Source: DASXRU01 sp034665305 (GTDB lineage: Bacteria > Acidobacteriota > Blastocatellia > Pyrinomonadales > Pyrinomonadaceae). Taken from it: a stretch of DNA of 64,000 nucleotides. The stretch is taken from contig JAXDFZ010000010.1 in the NCBI GenBank assembly GCA_034665305.1, positions 310,001 through 374,000 on the forward strand, in the 5' to 3' direction. Under the pieces are notes generated by a model, which was given only the letters and a program-made list of their open reading frames with translations, searched no databases and was not told where the DNA came from. Shown here piece by piece: positions 24,697-33,695 of this stretch (within the stretch, counting starts at the first letter, position 1; the number at the start of each line of letters is the position of its first letter). The position numbers and the translations under genes were made by a program.

Positions 24697-27297
24697 TCAC
24701 TTTTTTGCGCGGGTCGTCATCAGGACGTCGCGCCCAACCAAATAAAGCAATCCGGTCAACAACACGAACGGAATCATTGACAACAGATTTGCGTAGTCGC
24801 CATTGAAAAACGGGTTCTTCGCTTTTGACCAAATGGTAATGGCGTCTGTGGTCGGCTTCAGCGCGCCGGCCATGAAAGCTATGACAATGCCGGCCAGTGC
24901 TCCGCCGGCGATGTAGCCTGAAGCGAGTAACACCCCAGGACTCTTGTCGCCCTCGGCAATCAATTGTTCTTCGCTGAGTTTCTTATCCTTGAACTTTCGT
25001 CGCAGGTAACGATCGACCAACCATCGCACCATGCCGCCGATAAAGATCGGACTCGACGAAGACAAAGGCAGATAAACTCCCACTGCGAAGGCCAGCGACG
25101 GAATGCCGCTCATCTCCAGGACAATCGCGATCATAACTCCCAGCAGTACCAGGCCCCACGGTAGCTTGTGACTCAGAACGCCTTTAATGATGTAGGACAT
25201 CAACGTAGCCTTGGGCGCGCTGAATTTATCGATCTTGGTTTCGTCGGGCAGATATTTGTGGCTGCCATTGATGCCGGGGTCAACCAGGTAATGAGGGACA
25301 CCCTGATCATCGACCAGATAACGTTCGGCATCGTGTTCACCGGTAGGATCGGTTTTGATCCAGGTACGATAGGTGGCGGTGTCTTGCTTTCCCTGGGAAC
25401 CAGTCAACGTTTCGGATCCGCCGAGTTGAGAAGTGTCAGCACGCAGATCTTTCGGGAAGTTATGACGCACTTTGCGGACGACTTTGCCTGACGAATCCAC
25501 CAGGTACTCGCCGTCCCCCAGGTCGCTAAGGGTCGCCTCTTCTTTCTCCAAGGTCGCGCGATTGTCCTTCTTGGAAATCTTCAGCACGCGATAGTCGCCC
25601 TGAGTTTTCGGTTTTTCCGGTTCGGCGTAGCTCGGCAAACCAGCCACCAGACCGGGAGGCAACTGTATAGTCGTGTCGTTGCCGTCCTTGTCGACGATCG
25701 GTTCAAACGTTGTGGGCGGAGCATAGACGGTTCCCGCCTGGTTCAACTTCAACAGAATCGGTCCCAGGACCAGGGCCGACGCAAGTGCGCCCGCCAGAAT
25801 GGCAATCTGTTGATACCTGGGAGTCGAGCCAACCAGGAACCCAGTTTTTAAATCCTGCGAAGTGGTGCCGCCATTTGATGCGGCGATACAAACAATCGCG
25901 CCGACGGATAGCGCCGTCACGTAGTAAAGCGGCGAGGTCCACCCGACCAGCAAAAAGATCAAACAGGTTAGCAGGAGCGTCGCGACCGTCATTCCGGAAA
26001 TAGGATTCGACGACGACCCGATTTCACCCGTCAATCGCGATGACACCGTCACGAATATGAAACCGAAAACGACGATCAAGATCGCGCCCAACAAATTCAT
26101 ATGCAGCGTGCGGAACGCGACAATCGCAATCACTAACGCGACAATTCCGCCGATGACCCATTTCATCGAAAGGTCCTGATCGGTGCGCGGCACTCTGCCG
26201 GCAGCGGCTTTGGAGCTGCGCAGATCCTGAAGTCCGCCCTTCAACCCATGCCAGATCGTTGGCAAACTTCTGCCCAAACTTATGATGCCGCCTGCCGCTA
26301 CTGCTCCCGCGCCGATGTACAGCACGTAAGCGTTGCGGATGTCGTCAGGCGCCATGCCACTGATCAAGTCATCGCCGCGGACCGGCGCCAATGGTTCAGC
26401 CAAACCCGAGCCGAAGAATTTGATCATCGGGATCAGCACCAGGTAGGACAGCACACCGCCGGCGCACATGATCGAAGCGATGCGTGGGCCAATGATGTAA
26501 CCGACTCCCAACAACGTCGGCGAAATTTCAGCCGAGACAGAACCGGCCTCGAAGGGTTTGCCAAAGATTTTTTCGGGAACGTCTTTCCACGCTTTGAACG
26601 CGGCCATCGCGAGCTGATAGAGGAAGCCGATACCAAAGCCGGCGAAAATGGTTTTGGCGCCGATGGCCGCTCCGCCCATTCTCTCCAACTCCGCCTTGGC
26701 CTCCGGTGAAGCATTCTCTTTAGATTCTTCTGAGGCGCCGGCCTTCAAAACTTCAGCGCAGGCAGTGCCTTCGGGATACTTCAAATAACCGTGTTGGGCA
26801 ACGATAAGCGCGCGGCGCAAGGGAATCATCATTAGAATTCCCAGCAGGCCGCCCAATACCGCCACCAGCATCACGCGCACGATTTCGAGATCGAACCCCA
26901 GGATCATGATCGCCGGCATCGTCACACCCAAACCAAAAGCGATCGACTCGCCGGCAGAACCAGCCGTCTGCACAATGTTGTTTTCGAGAATGTTGGCATT
27001 GCGCAAGCCAAATTTCGAAAACAGGCGAAACAGGGTGATCGAAATAACGGCGACAGGAATTGAAGCACTAACCGTCAACCCAACTTTCAGCACGAGGTAG
27101 AGCGATGACGCGCCAAAAACGATTCCCAGGAACGTGCCCATGATGAGAGGGAGAATCGTGAGCTCAGGCAGGTTGACCCGGGCCGGAATGTAAGGAGTAA
27201 AATTCGTCAGAAACGGATTATCCGGACTAAAGCCGATGCGATCGGGATACTCCTGTGCGGCTGCAGCCTCGTTAGGGTCGATGCTTCCAGAAGACAT
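24697..27297 (-). CDS. OPT-family oligopeptide transporter with hydrophilic insert
   Basis: An 866-residue polytopic protein of the oligopeptide transporter family. The N-terminus ARVNLPELTILPLIMGTFLG and the signature NNIVQTAGSAGESIAFGLGV are diagnostic. Members import oligopeptides or metal-chelate complexes using the proton gradient. About 130 residues (roughly 555-690) between two membrane blocks are hydrophilic, with DYRVLKISKKDNRATLEKEE, GEYLVDSSGKVV and AERYLVDDQGVPHYLV, unlike the short loop usual there. The frame is continuous and membrane helices resume at LMSYIIKGVLSHKLPWGLV. The substrate is unknown. Confidence 0.92.
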   Translation of the reverse strand: MSSGSIDPNEAAAAQEYPDRIGFSPDNPFLTNFTPYIPARVNLPELTILPLIMGTFLGIVFGASSLYLVLKVGLTVSASIPVAVISITLFRLFSKFGLRNANILENNIVQTAGSAGESIAFGLGVTMPAIMILGFDLEIVRVMLVAVLGGLLGILMMIPLRRALIVAQHGYLKYPEGTACAEVLKAGASEESKENASPEAKAELERMGGAAIGAKTIFAGFGIGFLYQLAMAAFKAWKDVPEKIFGKPFEAGSVSAEISPTLLGVGYIIGPRIASIMCAGGVLSYLVLIPMIKFFGSGLAEPLAPVRGDDLISGMAPDDIRNAYVLYIGAGAVAAGGIISLGRSLPTIWHGLKGGLQDLRSSKAAAGRVPRTDQDLSMKWVIGGIVALVIAIVAFRTLHMNLLGAILIVVFGFIFVTVSSRLTGEIGSSSNPISGMTVATLLLTCLIFLLVGWTSPLYYVTALSVGAIVCIAASNGGTTSQDLKTGFLVGSTPRYQQIAILAGALASALVLGPILLKLNQAGTVYAPPTTFEPIVDKDGNDTTIQLPPGLVAGLPSYAEPEKPKTQGDYRVLKISKKDNRATLEKEEATLSDLGDGEYLVDSSGKVVRKVRHNFPKDLRADTSQLGGSETLTGSQGKQDTATYRTWIKTDPTGEHDAERYLVDDQGVPHYLVDPGINGSHKYLPDETKIDKFSAPKATLMSYIIKGVLSHKLPWGLVLLGVMIAIVLEMSGIPSLAFAVGVYLPLSSSSPIFIGGMVRWLVDRYLRRKFKDKKLSEEQLIAEGDKSPGVLLASGYIAGGALAGIVIAFMAGALKPTTDAITIWSKAKNPFFNGDYANLLSMIPFVLLTGLLYLVGRDVLMTTRAKK

Positions 27298-27728
27298 CTT
27301 TGTAATGACCTCCGACTGAAGTTTGCTAGAACTTTAGAACTGGGAGAGCGCGGGGTTGATCGGGCTTACTTTACACGCGCCCATCGCGAGAGGGCAAGCA
27401 CTTACTGCGGCAAGATGCTTACATCACTGTAGTTATCTTTGATCGTGCCAGCCAGCCATGCTGTGTAACAATCACTCGCGTTGTCGTTTAGCGGCGTTGG
27501 CTCAGCCATAGACTTGTGTACGCGGTTTCCTTCCGCTCGCCATTGCGGCACGCTAAGAAATTCCTTTGAGGGAAACTCAAAGGTGACACTGCGGGTTCAG
27601 GAGACACTTCCCTGGCGCCTCGTAAAAGGGCCGTATTTGGCTGGGATCAGCGCAATGGATTGTAGAACTTTACACCCGGCTTCTTCGTATTAATAGATAG
27701 ACAGCGATGATTTTTAGCCAGTTGGCGA
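27298..27728. other. 431-bp divergent intergenic region
   Basis: It separates the OPT gene (minus) from a small membrane protein gene (plus) and should contain both promoters. A hairpin CCTTTGAG/CTCAAAGG (27563-27583) without a T-run is the only structure seen. No RNA gene or coding frame could be supported. Confidence 0.55.
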
Positions 27729-28421
27729 ATGCGTCGCTGGGCCACAATGGTCACCCTTCTCATTACTTCCGTTTTACTCCTGGGACTCTTCGCCATAGCC
27801 ATATATTTTTGGCAGAAGCCCGCAGACCAGTCGCAACCTTTGGAATTGCCGCGACCGGCCCAAACCCGTGGTCTGTTCGAAGACGATTCCACGCACACCC
27901 AACTGGCAGCGCGCGCCGGAAACAGGGAAACACTGCGAAGCACCCTGTTGACGCGCGCGAGCGTCGGGGACAAGGACGCACTGTTGGAAGCGCGGGAGTT
28001 TGCGGATAATTCGTTTTACGACGAGGTGCTAAACACCCTGCTGTCGCAGACGAAAACGCCGGCGCAACTGCTTTCGTTGGTGACCCACGTAACGCGGCAT
28101 GAGCTGCGGATCAATGAAGCATTGGCGCGCGCGGTTGTCGATGACTGGCGCGGAACTTCCGATCGCAGCTCCACCGCAAGGATGCTGCACCTGTCTGCGC
28201 TCTCTGACGATCCGCAGGTCTATCAAAGGGCGGTCGACTCCGCGATGCAAGCCTGGCGCAGTGGCAGGTTGCGCGACCTTTCGGCGACTGAGTTGCAGGC
28301 TATACTGGATGGTGAATTCTGGGTACTATCTGCGCGCGCTCGAGGCTCCGGTGCAGGTTTTGTCTTGAAACGTACCCTCGCTTCTGCCCGGCGAGATTTG
28401 CAGGCGAGCAATGACGCTTGA
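27729..28421 (+). CDS. single-pass membrane protein of unknown function
   Basis: A 230-residue protein with one N-terminal hydrophobic helix (MVTLLITSVLLLGLFAIAIY), followed by a proline-rich linker and a helical, repeat-like soluble region (LAARAGNRETLRSTLL, ARSTLLTR-like segments). I do not recognise a family. The stop lies 44 bp before the flotillin-like gene, so co-expression with it is likely and an envelope-associated partner role is possible. Confidence 0.75.
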   Translation: MRRWATMVTLLITSVLLLGLFAIAIYFWQKPADQSQPLELPRPAQTRGLFEDDSTHTQLAARAGNRETLRSTLLTRASVGDKDALLEAREFADNSFYDEVLNTLLSQTKTPAQLLSLVTHVTRHELRINEALARAVVDDWRGTSDRSSTARMLHLSALSDDPQVYQRAVDSAMQAWRSGRLRDLSATELQAILDGEFWVLSARARGSGAGFVLKRTLASARRDLQASNDA

Positions 28422-28465
28422 CCGCTCTATATCTTTACCCTCGGTAATTGAAAGAGGAATCTACT

Positions 28466-30667
28466 ATGCAAAACTTTGACTTTGTTTCACTTCTGCCTGT
28501 GCTTTTCGTGGCACTGATATTCCTGATCGTGCTGCTCGTGATCCTGAAGCGCATTTTCGTCAATGTCGGTGCTCGTGAAATCGCGATCAAAGAACGGCGC
28601 TATTTGGGATCGAAGATGCCGCCCGGACGAGTAGTGGCGACCGAAGGCGAAGTCGGAATTCAGGCGGATGTGCTGAAGCCGGGTTTACATCTGATCAAAT
28701 ATCCGTTTGAGCGTGTCGTGCGCAAGGTGCCGCTGATTGAAATCGGCGCCGACGAGCTTGGCGTGATCGAAGCCATCGATGGCGAACCAATGCAGCCGGG
28801 TAGAATCTTTGCCCCGGACCGCGCGCAAAACGCGCACAATAATTTTCAGGATCCCATCGCCTTCATCAAACAAGGGGGCGTCAAAGGCATTCAGCTCCGC
28901 ACTCTGCCACCAGGACTGTGGCCGATTCATCCATACCTGTTCCGCGTTTCGGTGGCGCCGACAACTGTCATTCCGCAGGGAAAGGTCGGCGTGATCACGG
29001 CAGCCGACGGTTCGCCGCTCGATGCCGGACGTCTGCTGGGCAAGGCGGTCGAAGGCCACATCAGTTTTCAGAACGCAGAATTGTTTATTGGCGCCGGCGG
29101 TCAGCGCGGCCCGCAAGTCGACATTCTGACGCCAGGCACCTATCGCATCCTGACACAGTCACTGCCGATCGAAGGCGGCTCCGAATCAAAACCAGGATTG
29201 TTTTATATCCGGCTTTTCGATGCGACCATAATCAGCGAAAACCAAATCGGTTTGGTGGAAGCACTGGACGGCGCTCCGCTGAATCCCGGCGATTACGTGG
29301 CTGAGTCAATCGAAGGCCACGACAATTTCCAGGACGGCAAGGGATTCATCGACACCAGCGGACAACGCGGACCGCAGAAAGATATCCTGCTGCCGGGCAC
29401 CTACTACATCAACCCGCTCCTTTTCAAAGTCATTCCGGAGAGTGCGAAAGAAATCCGGCCGGGAGAGGTGGCCGTGATCGTTTCCAACACCGGCAAAGAT
29501 CCGTCGGATGAAATTCGCAAACAGATGGCTGCGAAAGTCCGGGAAAGGATGGAACGCGAAGAACAGGAACAGGCCGAAGAGTCAGCCGCGCGCCTCGACA
29601 AGATCGACGATAATCGCACGGTCGACGAAATCAAGTTGGAGTTGATGACCGGCGACCCTGCCGACCGTCGTCTGGACGAAGGCGCGCACGAAGCTTACGT
29701 CGTGCCGGAAGGGTATCGTGGTATTCAGGAAACAGTAGTTGGCCCGGGCCGTTACTACGTCAACACCCTGGCCATTACGCCGATCGTTATTCCTACGACC
29801 AACCAGACCGTTGAATGGACCGCCGGCGAAGTAGTCAATACGTTCAATCCGTTCGAGGTGATTTCAAAAGACGGTTTCACCATGCAGTTGGAAGTGCGCG
29901 TCGTTTTCCGAGTTAAACCCGAAGACGCGCCGTTCATGGTGGCCAAGATTGGCGGCATCGAGCGCTTGATTCAAAACGTGATGCACCCGCTAATCGATTC
30001 GATTTTTCGGAACCAGGCTTCAGAATCTTCGGCGATGGCGTATCTGCAGAACCGCCACGAAGAACAGGAACGGGCCGAAGCTCGCGTGCGCGCGCACCTG
30101 CTGAAATACCACGTGGACGTCGTCAACGTTCTGATCTGTCACATTCATCTGCCCGAAGAGTTGATGAAGACGCAGACTGAAAAAATTCTCGCGGAGCAGC
30201 GGCAAAGCATGTACAACGCGCAGCGCGAGGCGGAAGAAAAGCGCATTCAATTGGAAAGAACCAAATCGCAGGCCGATAATCAAAGGGATTTAATGCAGGC
30301 CACGGTAGGCGTCGAGATCTCCGGCAAGCGCGCCGAACAGCGCAAAGCCGAGGGCGAAGGCGAAGCGCACTACATCCAGCAAACCGGCCGCGCTGAAGCT
30401 GAAACGGTCCAACTGATGGGCGAAGCGCAGGGCGTCGCATATCGCGAACAGGTCAACGCGCTCGGCGCCCAGGGCGTCGCGCTCGTCGAAGTCTTGAAAG
30501 TGATTGGCGAGAAGGGCGTGCGCATCACTCCGGATATTATGGCTTCGGGTGGCGGCGGCGCGGGCGGCGAAGGCGCCGGCGGGATCGGCACGCTTTTGCT
30601 GTTGAACTTATTTCGCAACCAGATGAATTTGCCGGCGCCCAACGGTGAGAAAGCACCCTCGAAGTAA
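28466..30667 (+). CDS. flotillin-like SPFH-domain protein with three N-terminal repeats
   Basis: A 733-residue membrane-anchored protein. One N-terminal helix (SLLPVLFVALIFLIVLLVIL) is followed by three tandem repeats of about 75-90 residues. Each reads roughly G-x-VGVIxAxDGxPLxxGR, then FQ, then GGQRGPQxDILxPGTY (about 80-165, 166-255, 256-330). Next comes a charged linker rich in Glu, an SPFH/band-7 domain (about 400-560), a coiled coil of Arg, Glu and Gln (570-690) and a Gly-rich stretch. ATG at 28466 is supported by AGAGGA seven bases upstream. Flotillins organise membrane microdomains; the repeats suggest an extra lattice or ligand function. Confidence 0.9.
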   Translation: MQNFDFVSLLPVLFVALIFLIVLLVILKRIFVNVGAREIAIKERRYLGSKMPPGRVVATEGEVGIQADVLKPGLHLIKYPFERVVRKVPLIEIGADELGVIEAIDGEPMQPGRIFAPDRAQNAHNNFQDPIAFIKQGGVKGIQLRTLPPGLWPIHPYLFRVSVAPTTVIPQGKVGVITAADGSPLDAGRLLGKAVEGHISFQNAELFIGAGGQRGPQVDILTPGTYRILTQSLPIEGGSESKPGLFYIRLFDATIISENQIGLVEALDGAPLNPGDYVAESIEGHDNFQDGKGFIDTSGQRGPQKDILLPGTYYINPLLFKVIPESAKEIRPGEVAVIVSNTGKDPSDEIRKQMAAKVRERMEREEQEQAEESAARLDKIDDNRTVDEIKLELMTGDPADRRLDEGAHEAYVVPEGYRGIQETVVGPGRYYVNTLAITPIVIPTTNQTVEWTAGEVVNTFNPFEVISKDGFTMQLEVRVVFRVKPEDAPFMVAKIGGIERLIQNVMHPLIDSIFRNQASESSAMAYLQNRHEEQERAEARVRAHLLKYHVDVVNVLICHIHLPEELMKTQTEKILAEQRQSMYNAQREAEEKRIQLERTKSQADNQRDLMQATVGVEISGKRAEQRKAEGEGEAHYIQQTGRAEAETVQLMGEAQGVAYREQVNALGAQGVALVEVLKVIGEKGVRITPDIMASGGGGAGGEGAGGIGTLLLLNLFRNQMNLPAPNGEKAPSK

Positions 30668-30686
30668 TTCGGGTTCAGGGCAAAAC

Positions 30687-30782
30687 TTGTAGGGGCGGCA
30701 CCCCGTGGCCGCCCCCTTTTTTTGCCCATGATTCAAGATTAGTGCAGACAAAGGGGGTGGCCACGGAGTGCCACCCCTACAA
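30687..30782. repeat. inverted repeat between convergent genes, possible bidirectional terminator
   Basis: TTGTAGGGGCGGCACCCCG (30687 on) and the matching CGGAGTGCCACCCCTACAA (ending 30782) are near-perfect arms. The GTGGCCGCCCCC arm is followed by TTTTTTT (30717-30723). It lies between the stops of the flotillin-like gene and ribF, where it could terminate either transcript. Confidence 0.75.
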
Positions 30783-30803
30783 ATCTGCGCGAACGGAGAT
30801 TTG

Positions 30804-31757
30804 TTAAACCAGCGCCAGCGAATGATGCACACCGCTGGTTTCGAAGTAACGGTGGGCGCGGGTGACGTCTCTTTCAATTTGGGTCCGCAGCTGGTCCACC
30901 GACGCAAATTTTTTCTCAGCGCGCAGGCGGTGCAGGAAACGGACCCGCACCACGTCGCCGTAAAGATTTCCAGACCAGTTCATCACGTGCGTTTCCACCA
31001 GTCTGTTATTGCTATCTTCGAAAGTCGGCCGCGTACCGATGTTAGTGACACTGCGACGCCACTCGTTCTCGATCAGCGTTGCCGTCACATAAACACCATC
31101 AGCGGGAATCACACGGTTCTGCGGCGCCAGATTGGCCGTCGGGAAACCCAGTTGGTGTCCGCGTTCATCGCCGCGCCCCACCTGCCCCTCGACGCCGTAG
31201 GGACGACCGAGCATGCGCCGCGCCAGGTTCACTTTTCCCGCCGCGAGCACTTGCCGTACGCGGCTCGAGCTGATTCGCTGGCCGCGTAAGCGCACTTCGG
31301 CAACTTCATTGGCGTGAAATCCGAGTTCGTTGCTAACGCGCTTCAGTAGTTCAATATTGCCTTCGCGATCGTGGCCGAAAGCAAAACCGCGGCCGAGATA
31401 AACTTCGCGGGCCTGCAGTCGCTCGCCGATTACCTCACGCAGAAACTCTTCGGCACGAATCCGTGCGAACTCTTCGGTAAAACGAATGATGATTGTTTGT
31501 TCGATACCCAGAATGCCGAGGGCCTCGATCTTTTGATCGAAAGTTTGTAGTAGCGGCGGCGCAGATTCGGGATGCAGCACGGCGCGCGGATGCGGATCGA
31601 ACGTGATCACGGTCGGCACGGCGCCGATGGCCCGCGCGCGTTCTGCCACCGTCTTCATGATCAACTGATGACCAAGATGCAGACCGTCAAAAACCCCGAG
31701 CGTTAAAACGGTCGGGCGCTGAATCTCGGCGTTGTCGGTTCCGTGGAAGAGGCGCAT
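30804..31757 (-). CDS. ribF: bifunctional riboflavin kinase / FAD synthetase
   Basis: A 317-residue enzyme that phosphorylates riboflavin to FMN and adenylylates FMN to FAD. The N-terminal nucleotidyltransferase domain shows LGVFDGLHLGHQ (about 21-32) and, near residue 150, RISSSRVRQVL. The C-terminal flavokinase domain has GQVGRGDERGHQLGFPTANL, with the Mg/ADP-binding PTAN motif, and GVYVT. It is the last gene in a minus-strand row with the PhnP-like and DUF1844 genes. The many flavoenzymes in this window would use its product; no FMN riboswitch was recognised. Confidence 0.96.
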   Translation of the reverse strand: MRLFHGTDNAEIQRPTVLTLGVFDGLHLGHQLIMKTVAERARAIGAVPTVITFDPHPRAVLHPESAPPLLQTFDQKIEALGILGIEQTIIIRFTEEFARIRAEEFLREVIGERLQAREVYLGRGFAFGHDREGNIELLKRVSNELGFHANEVAEVRLRGQRISSSRVRQVLAAGKVNLARRMLGRPYGVEGQVGRGDERGHQLGFPTANLAPQNRVIPADGVYVTATLIENEWRRSVTNIGTRPTFEDSNNRLVETHVMNWSGNLYGDVVRVRFLHRLRAEKKFASVDQLRTQIERDVTRAHRYFETSGVHHSLALV

Positions 31758-31800
31758 GGGTAATCAATGGTTGGTTGACTGCTCGTCCGGCGCGATCAAT

Positions 31801-31837
31801 GGCGAATGAGAAATGAAAAATGACAAATGGAAAATCG
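31801..31837. repeat. ATGAGAAATGACAAATGG-type word repeat
   Basis: GAATGAGAAATGAAAAATG followed by ACAAATGGAAAATC lies between ribF and the PhnP-like gene. The same words recur at 32706-32743 in direct orientation and inverted at 32649-32685. Confidence 0.65.
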
Positions 31838-31844
31838 GCTGTTT

Positions 31845-32612
31845 CTAATCATCGCTCACACTCAATCCGTCGTAGGCCCAGGTCACGCCCTCCGGCAGGC
31901 GAATGTAATCCCGCGCATATTTCACGTCATGCGCAATATGTGTAAAAAAAGTCCGTCGCGGCTTGATCTTTTCAACATACTCGAGCGCCTTCTCCATCCA
32001 CAGGTGCGTGGGATGCGGAGCGAAACGCAAACAATCAAGGACCAGCACGTCGAGGCCTTGCATTAGATCAAGCGTGGTCTCAGAAATCTCGCTGAGATCA
32101 GTTGCATAGGCAAAATCGTTACAGCGATAGGCCATTACCGGGAGCCGGCCGTGGATTACTTCCAGCGGCATAATCTCTAGCTCAGGTGACAAACAAAATG
32201 CGGCGCCGGGAACAACGGTGTGCGGCACGATCTGCGGGAGGCCGCCGCCAAAGTGTGAAGGCTCAAACACATATTTGAAGATCCTGCGAATGTCCACCCA
32301 CGCCCGCTCGTTCGCGTACAAACCCATCGCGCCATGACGGAAGTTCAAAGGCCGTATGTCATCGAGGCCGAAGATGTGATCGGCGTGGCAATGCGTGATC
32401 AGGACCGCGTCCAGACGCTTCAGGCCGTGGCGCAAGGCTTGTTGCCGAAAATCCGACGACGTATCGATGAGTACTGACTGGCCGGCGTGTTCGATGATCA
32501 CTGAAACTCGTAAGCGCTTGTCCCGGGGATCGTCAGAAGTGCAGGTCTCGCACTCGCAACCGATGGAGGGAACGCCCGTCGAGGTCCCGGTGCCGAGGAA
32601 GGTCAGTTTCAT
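31845..32612 (-). CDS. MBL-fold metallohydrolase, PhnP-like
   Basis: A 255-residue metallo-beta-lactamase-fold enzyme. LITHCHADHIFGLDD carries the HxHxDH metal-binding motif. The N-terminus GTGTSTGVPSIGCECETC matches the PhnP group of cyclic phosphodiesterases, including the cysteine pair expected to bind structural zinc. PhnP opens cyclic ribose phosphates in phosphonate breakdown, but many relatives act on other phosphodiesters, and no phn genes are nearby. The substrate is unknown. Confidence 0.88.
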   Translation of the reverse strand: MKLTFLGTGTSTGVPSIGCECETCTSDDPRDKRLRVSVIIEHAGQSVLIDTSSDFRQQALRHGLKRLDAVLITHCHADHIFGLDDIRPLNFRHGAMGLYANERAWVDIRRIFKYVFEPSHFGGGLPQIVPHTVVPGAAFCLSPELEIMPLEVIHGRLPVMAYRCNDFAYATDLSEISETTLDLMQGLDVLVLDCLRFAPHPTHLWMEKALEYVEKIKPRRTFFTHIAHDVKYARDYIRLPEGVTWAYDGLSVSDD

Positions 32613-32648
32613 TATTGTTGGACGTTATCGTTTGAGGTTTTCAAATCC

Positions 32649-32743
32649 ATTTTCCATTTCTTATTTTCCATATGTCATCTTTCATTGAGATGGAAAGGAC
32701 GCCTCAATGGCAAATGAGAAATGACAAATGAGAGATGGAAAAT
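32649..32743. repeat. inverted word repeat (TTTCCATTTC / GAAATGACAAATGAG)
   Basis: Left words TTTTCCATTTCTTATTTTCC (32649 on) and right words CAAATGAGAAATGACAAATG then GAGATGGAAAAT (ending 32743) are complementary in part. It fills most of the gap upstream of the PhnP-like gene. No promoter could be separated from it. Confidence 0.65.
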
Positions 32744-32780
32744 CCGTCCGTCCCAAGCGGACTAATCTTATTTCCGACCA

Positions 32781-33359
32781 CTAACGACCGCCAATGATGT
32801 CCCGGCCGGTAAACTTCTGCTGGGCCGGGCCGCTGGTCAGCGAAACGTACTGCATTTGCAAATCCGCCAGAATGCTTTCGAATACCTGATCTTCCTTGGG
32901 ATCGAGATTGTTCCGCGTTCGTTCCCGCAACATTCGCAGCACGTCGATCCAATGCTTCGCCAGTTGCAGGTCGACGCCGCTTTCTCCCGTGCCCGGATGA
33001 GGCATCATTCCCAGGGCCGCAGCCGCGTTGGTGGCCAGCGACATCAGAAAGTTTATGAAACTGGCAGGATCACCTGCGCCCGGCAGTTCAGCGTCCTCTC
33101 CAAGTTCTTCGGCAGGACCCGCGTCGAGATCCTGATTCGTGTCCGGTGATTGTGTGGCCTGACTGTTGGCAGTATCCGGTGTAGCCGCGCCGCTGCTCTC
33201 CGGCGGGGCAGCCGGTTGTGGTGTTTCCGTCGCCGGCTCTGCAGTTGCGCTGGTTGTTTCTTTCGCCGGCTCGGCGCTGGGTTCGATGTCGCGCGGCGAA
33301 CCATCGGCGTTGAATAGCCGGCGGTCCGTTACTTTGAAACCTGATTGTTCCTCGGGCAT
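32781..33359 (-). CDS. DUF1844-domain protein
   Basis: A 192-residue protein. The start MPEEQSGFKVTDRRLFNADG matches the conserved N-terminus of DUF1844 proteins, so ATG at 33359 was preferred over one eight codons upstream. The middle (about 20-90) is rich in Ala, Pro, Thr and Glu and looks disordered. The conserved core follows: DPASFINFLMSLATNAA, LAKHWIDVLRMLRERTRNNL and EDQVFESILADLQMQYVSL. Function is unknown. It heads the minus-strand row leading to the PhnP-like gene and ribF. Confidence 0.85.
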   Translation of the reverse strand: MPEEQSGFKVTDRRLFNADGSPRDIEPSAEPAKETTSATAEPATETPQPAAPPESSGAATPDTANSQATQSPDTNQDLDAGPAEELGEDAELPGAGDPASFINFLMSLATNAAAALGMMPHPGTGESGVDLQLAKHWIDVLRMLRERTRNNLDPKEDQVFESILADLQMQYVSLTSGPAQQKFTGRDIIGGR

Positions 33360-33492
33360 ATCTCTCACTTTCGACGGCCACACATACCTTCTCTAATCGC
33401 AAGGATGATCCACCGTCTTCTGGAATTAATGGATGGCCGCGATGTTAGCATCCGGCTCAGCACAGTCGCAACGCGCAGTCAGAACCGCCAGC

Positions 33493-33585
33493 CGATTGCG
33501 GATTGCAGATTTTGGATTGCGGAATAAGCGACGACTCGCCATTTCTTTTCCAATCCGCATTCTGCACGCCGCAATCTGCAATCGA
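33493..33585. repeat. GATTGCGGATTGCAGATT word-repeat palindrome
   Basis: Words such as GATTGCGGATTGCAGATTTT (33493 on) and the inverted CAATCCGCATTCTGC and GCAATCTGCAATC (ending 33585) form an imperfect palindrome. A related copy lies at 34541-34640, so the two flank mazG. Confidence 0.65.
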
Positions 33586-33695
33586 CGGGCCCGCCCGCTA
33601 CCGCAGGCGGTTCTGACAAATCGGCGCGCTCCATATCTGCAAACTTGAAACCTGAAACTTGAAACCCTACACTCGCAGCTCAACTCAGAAAAATC

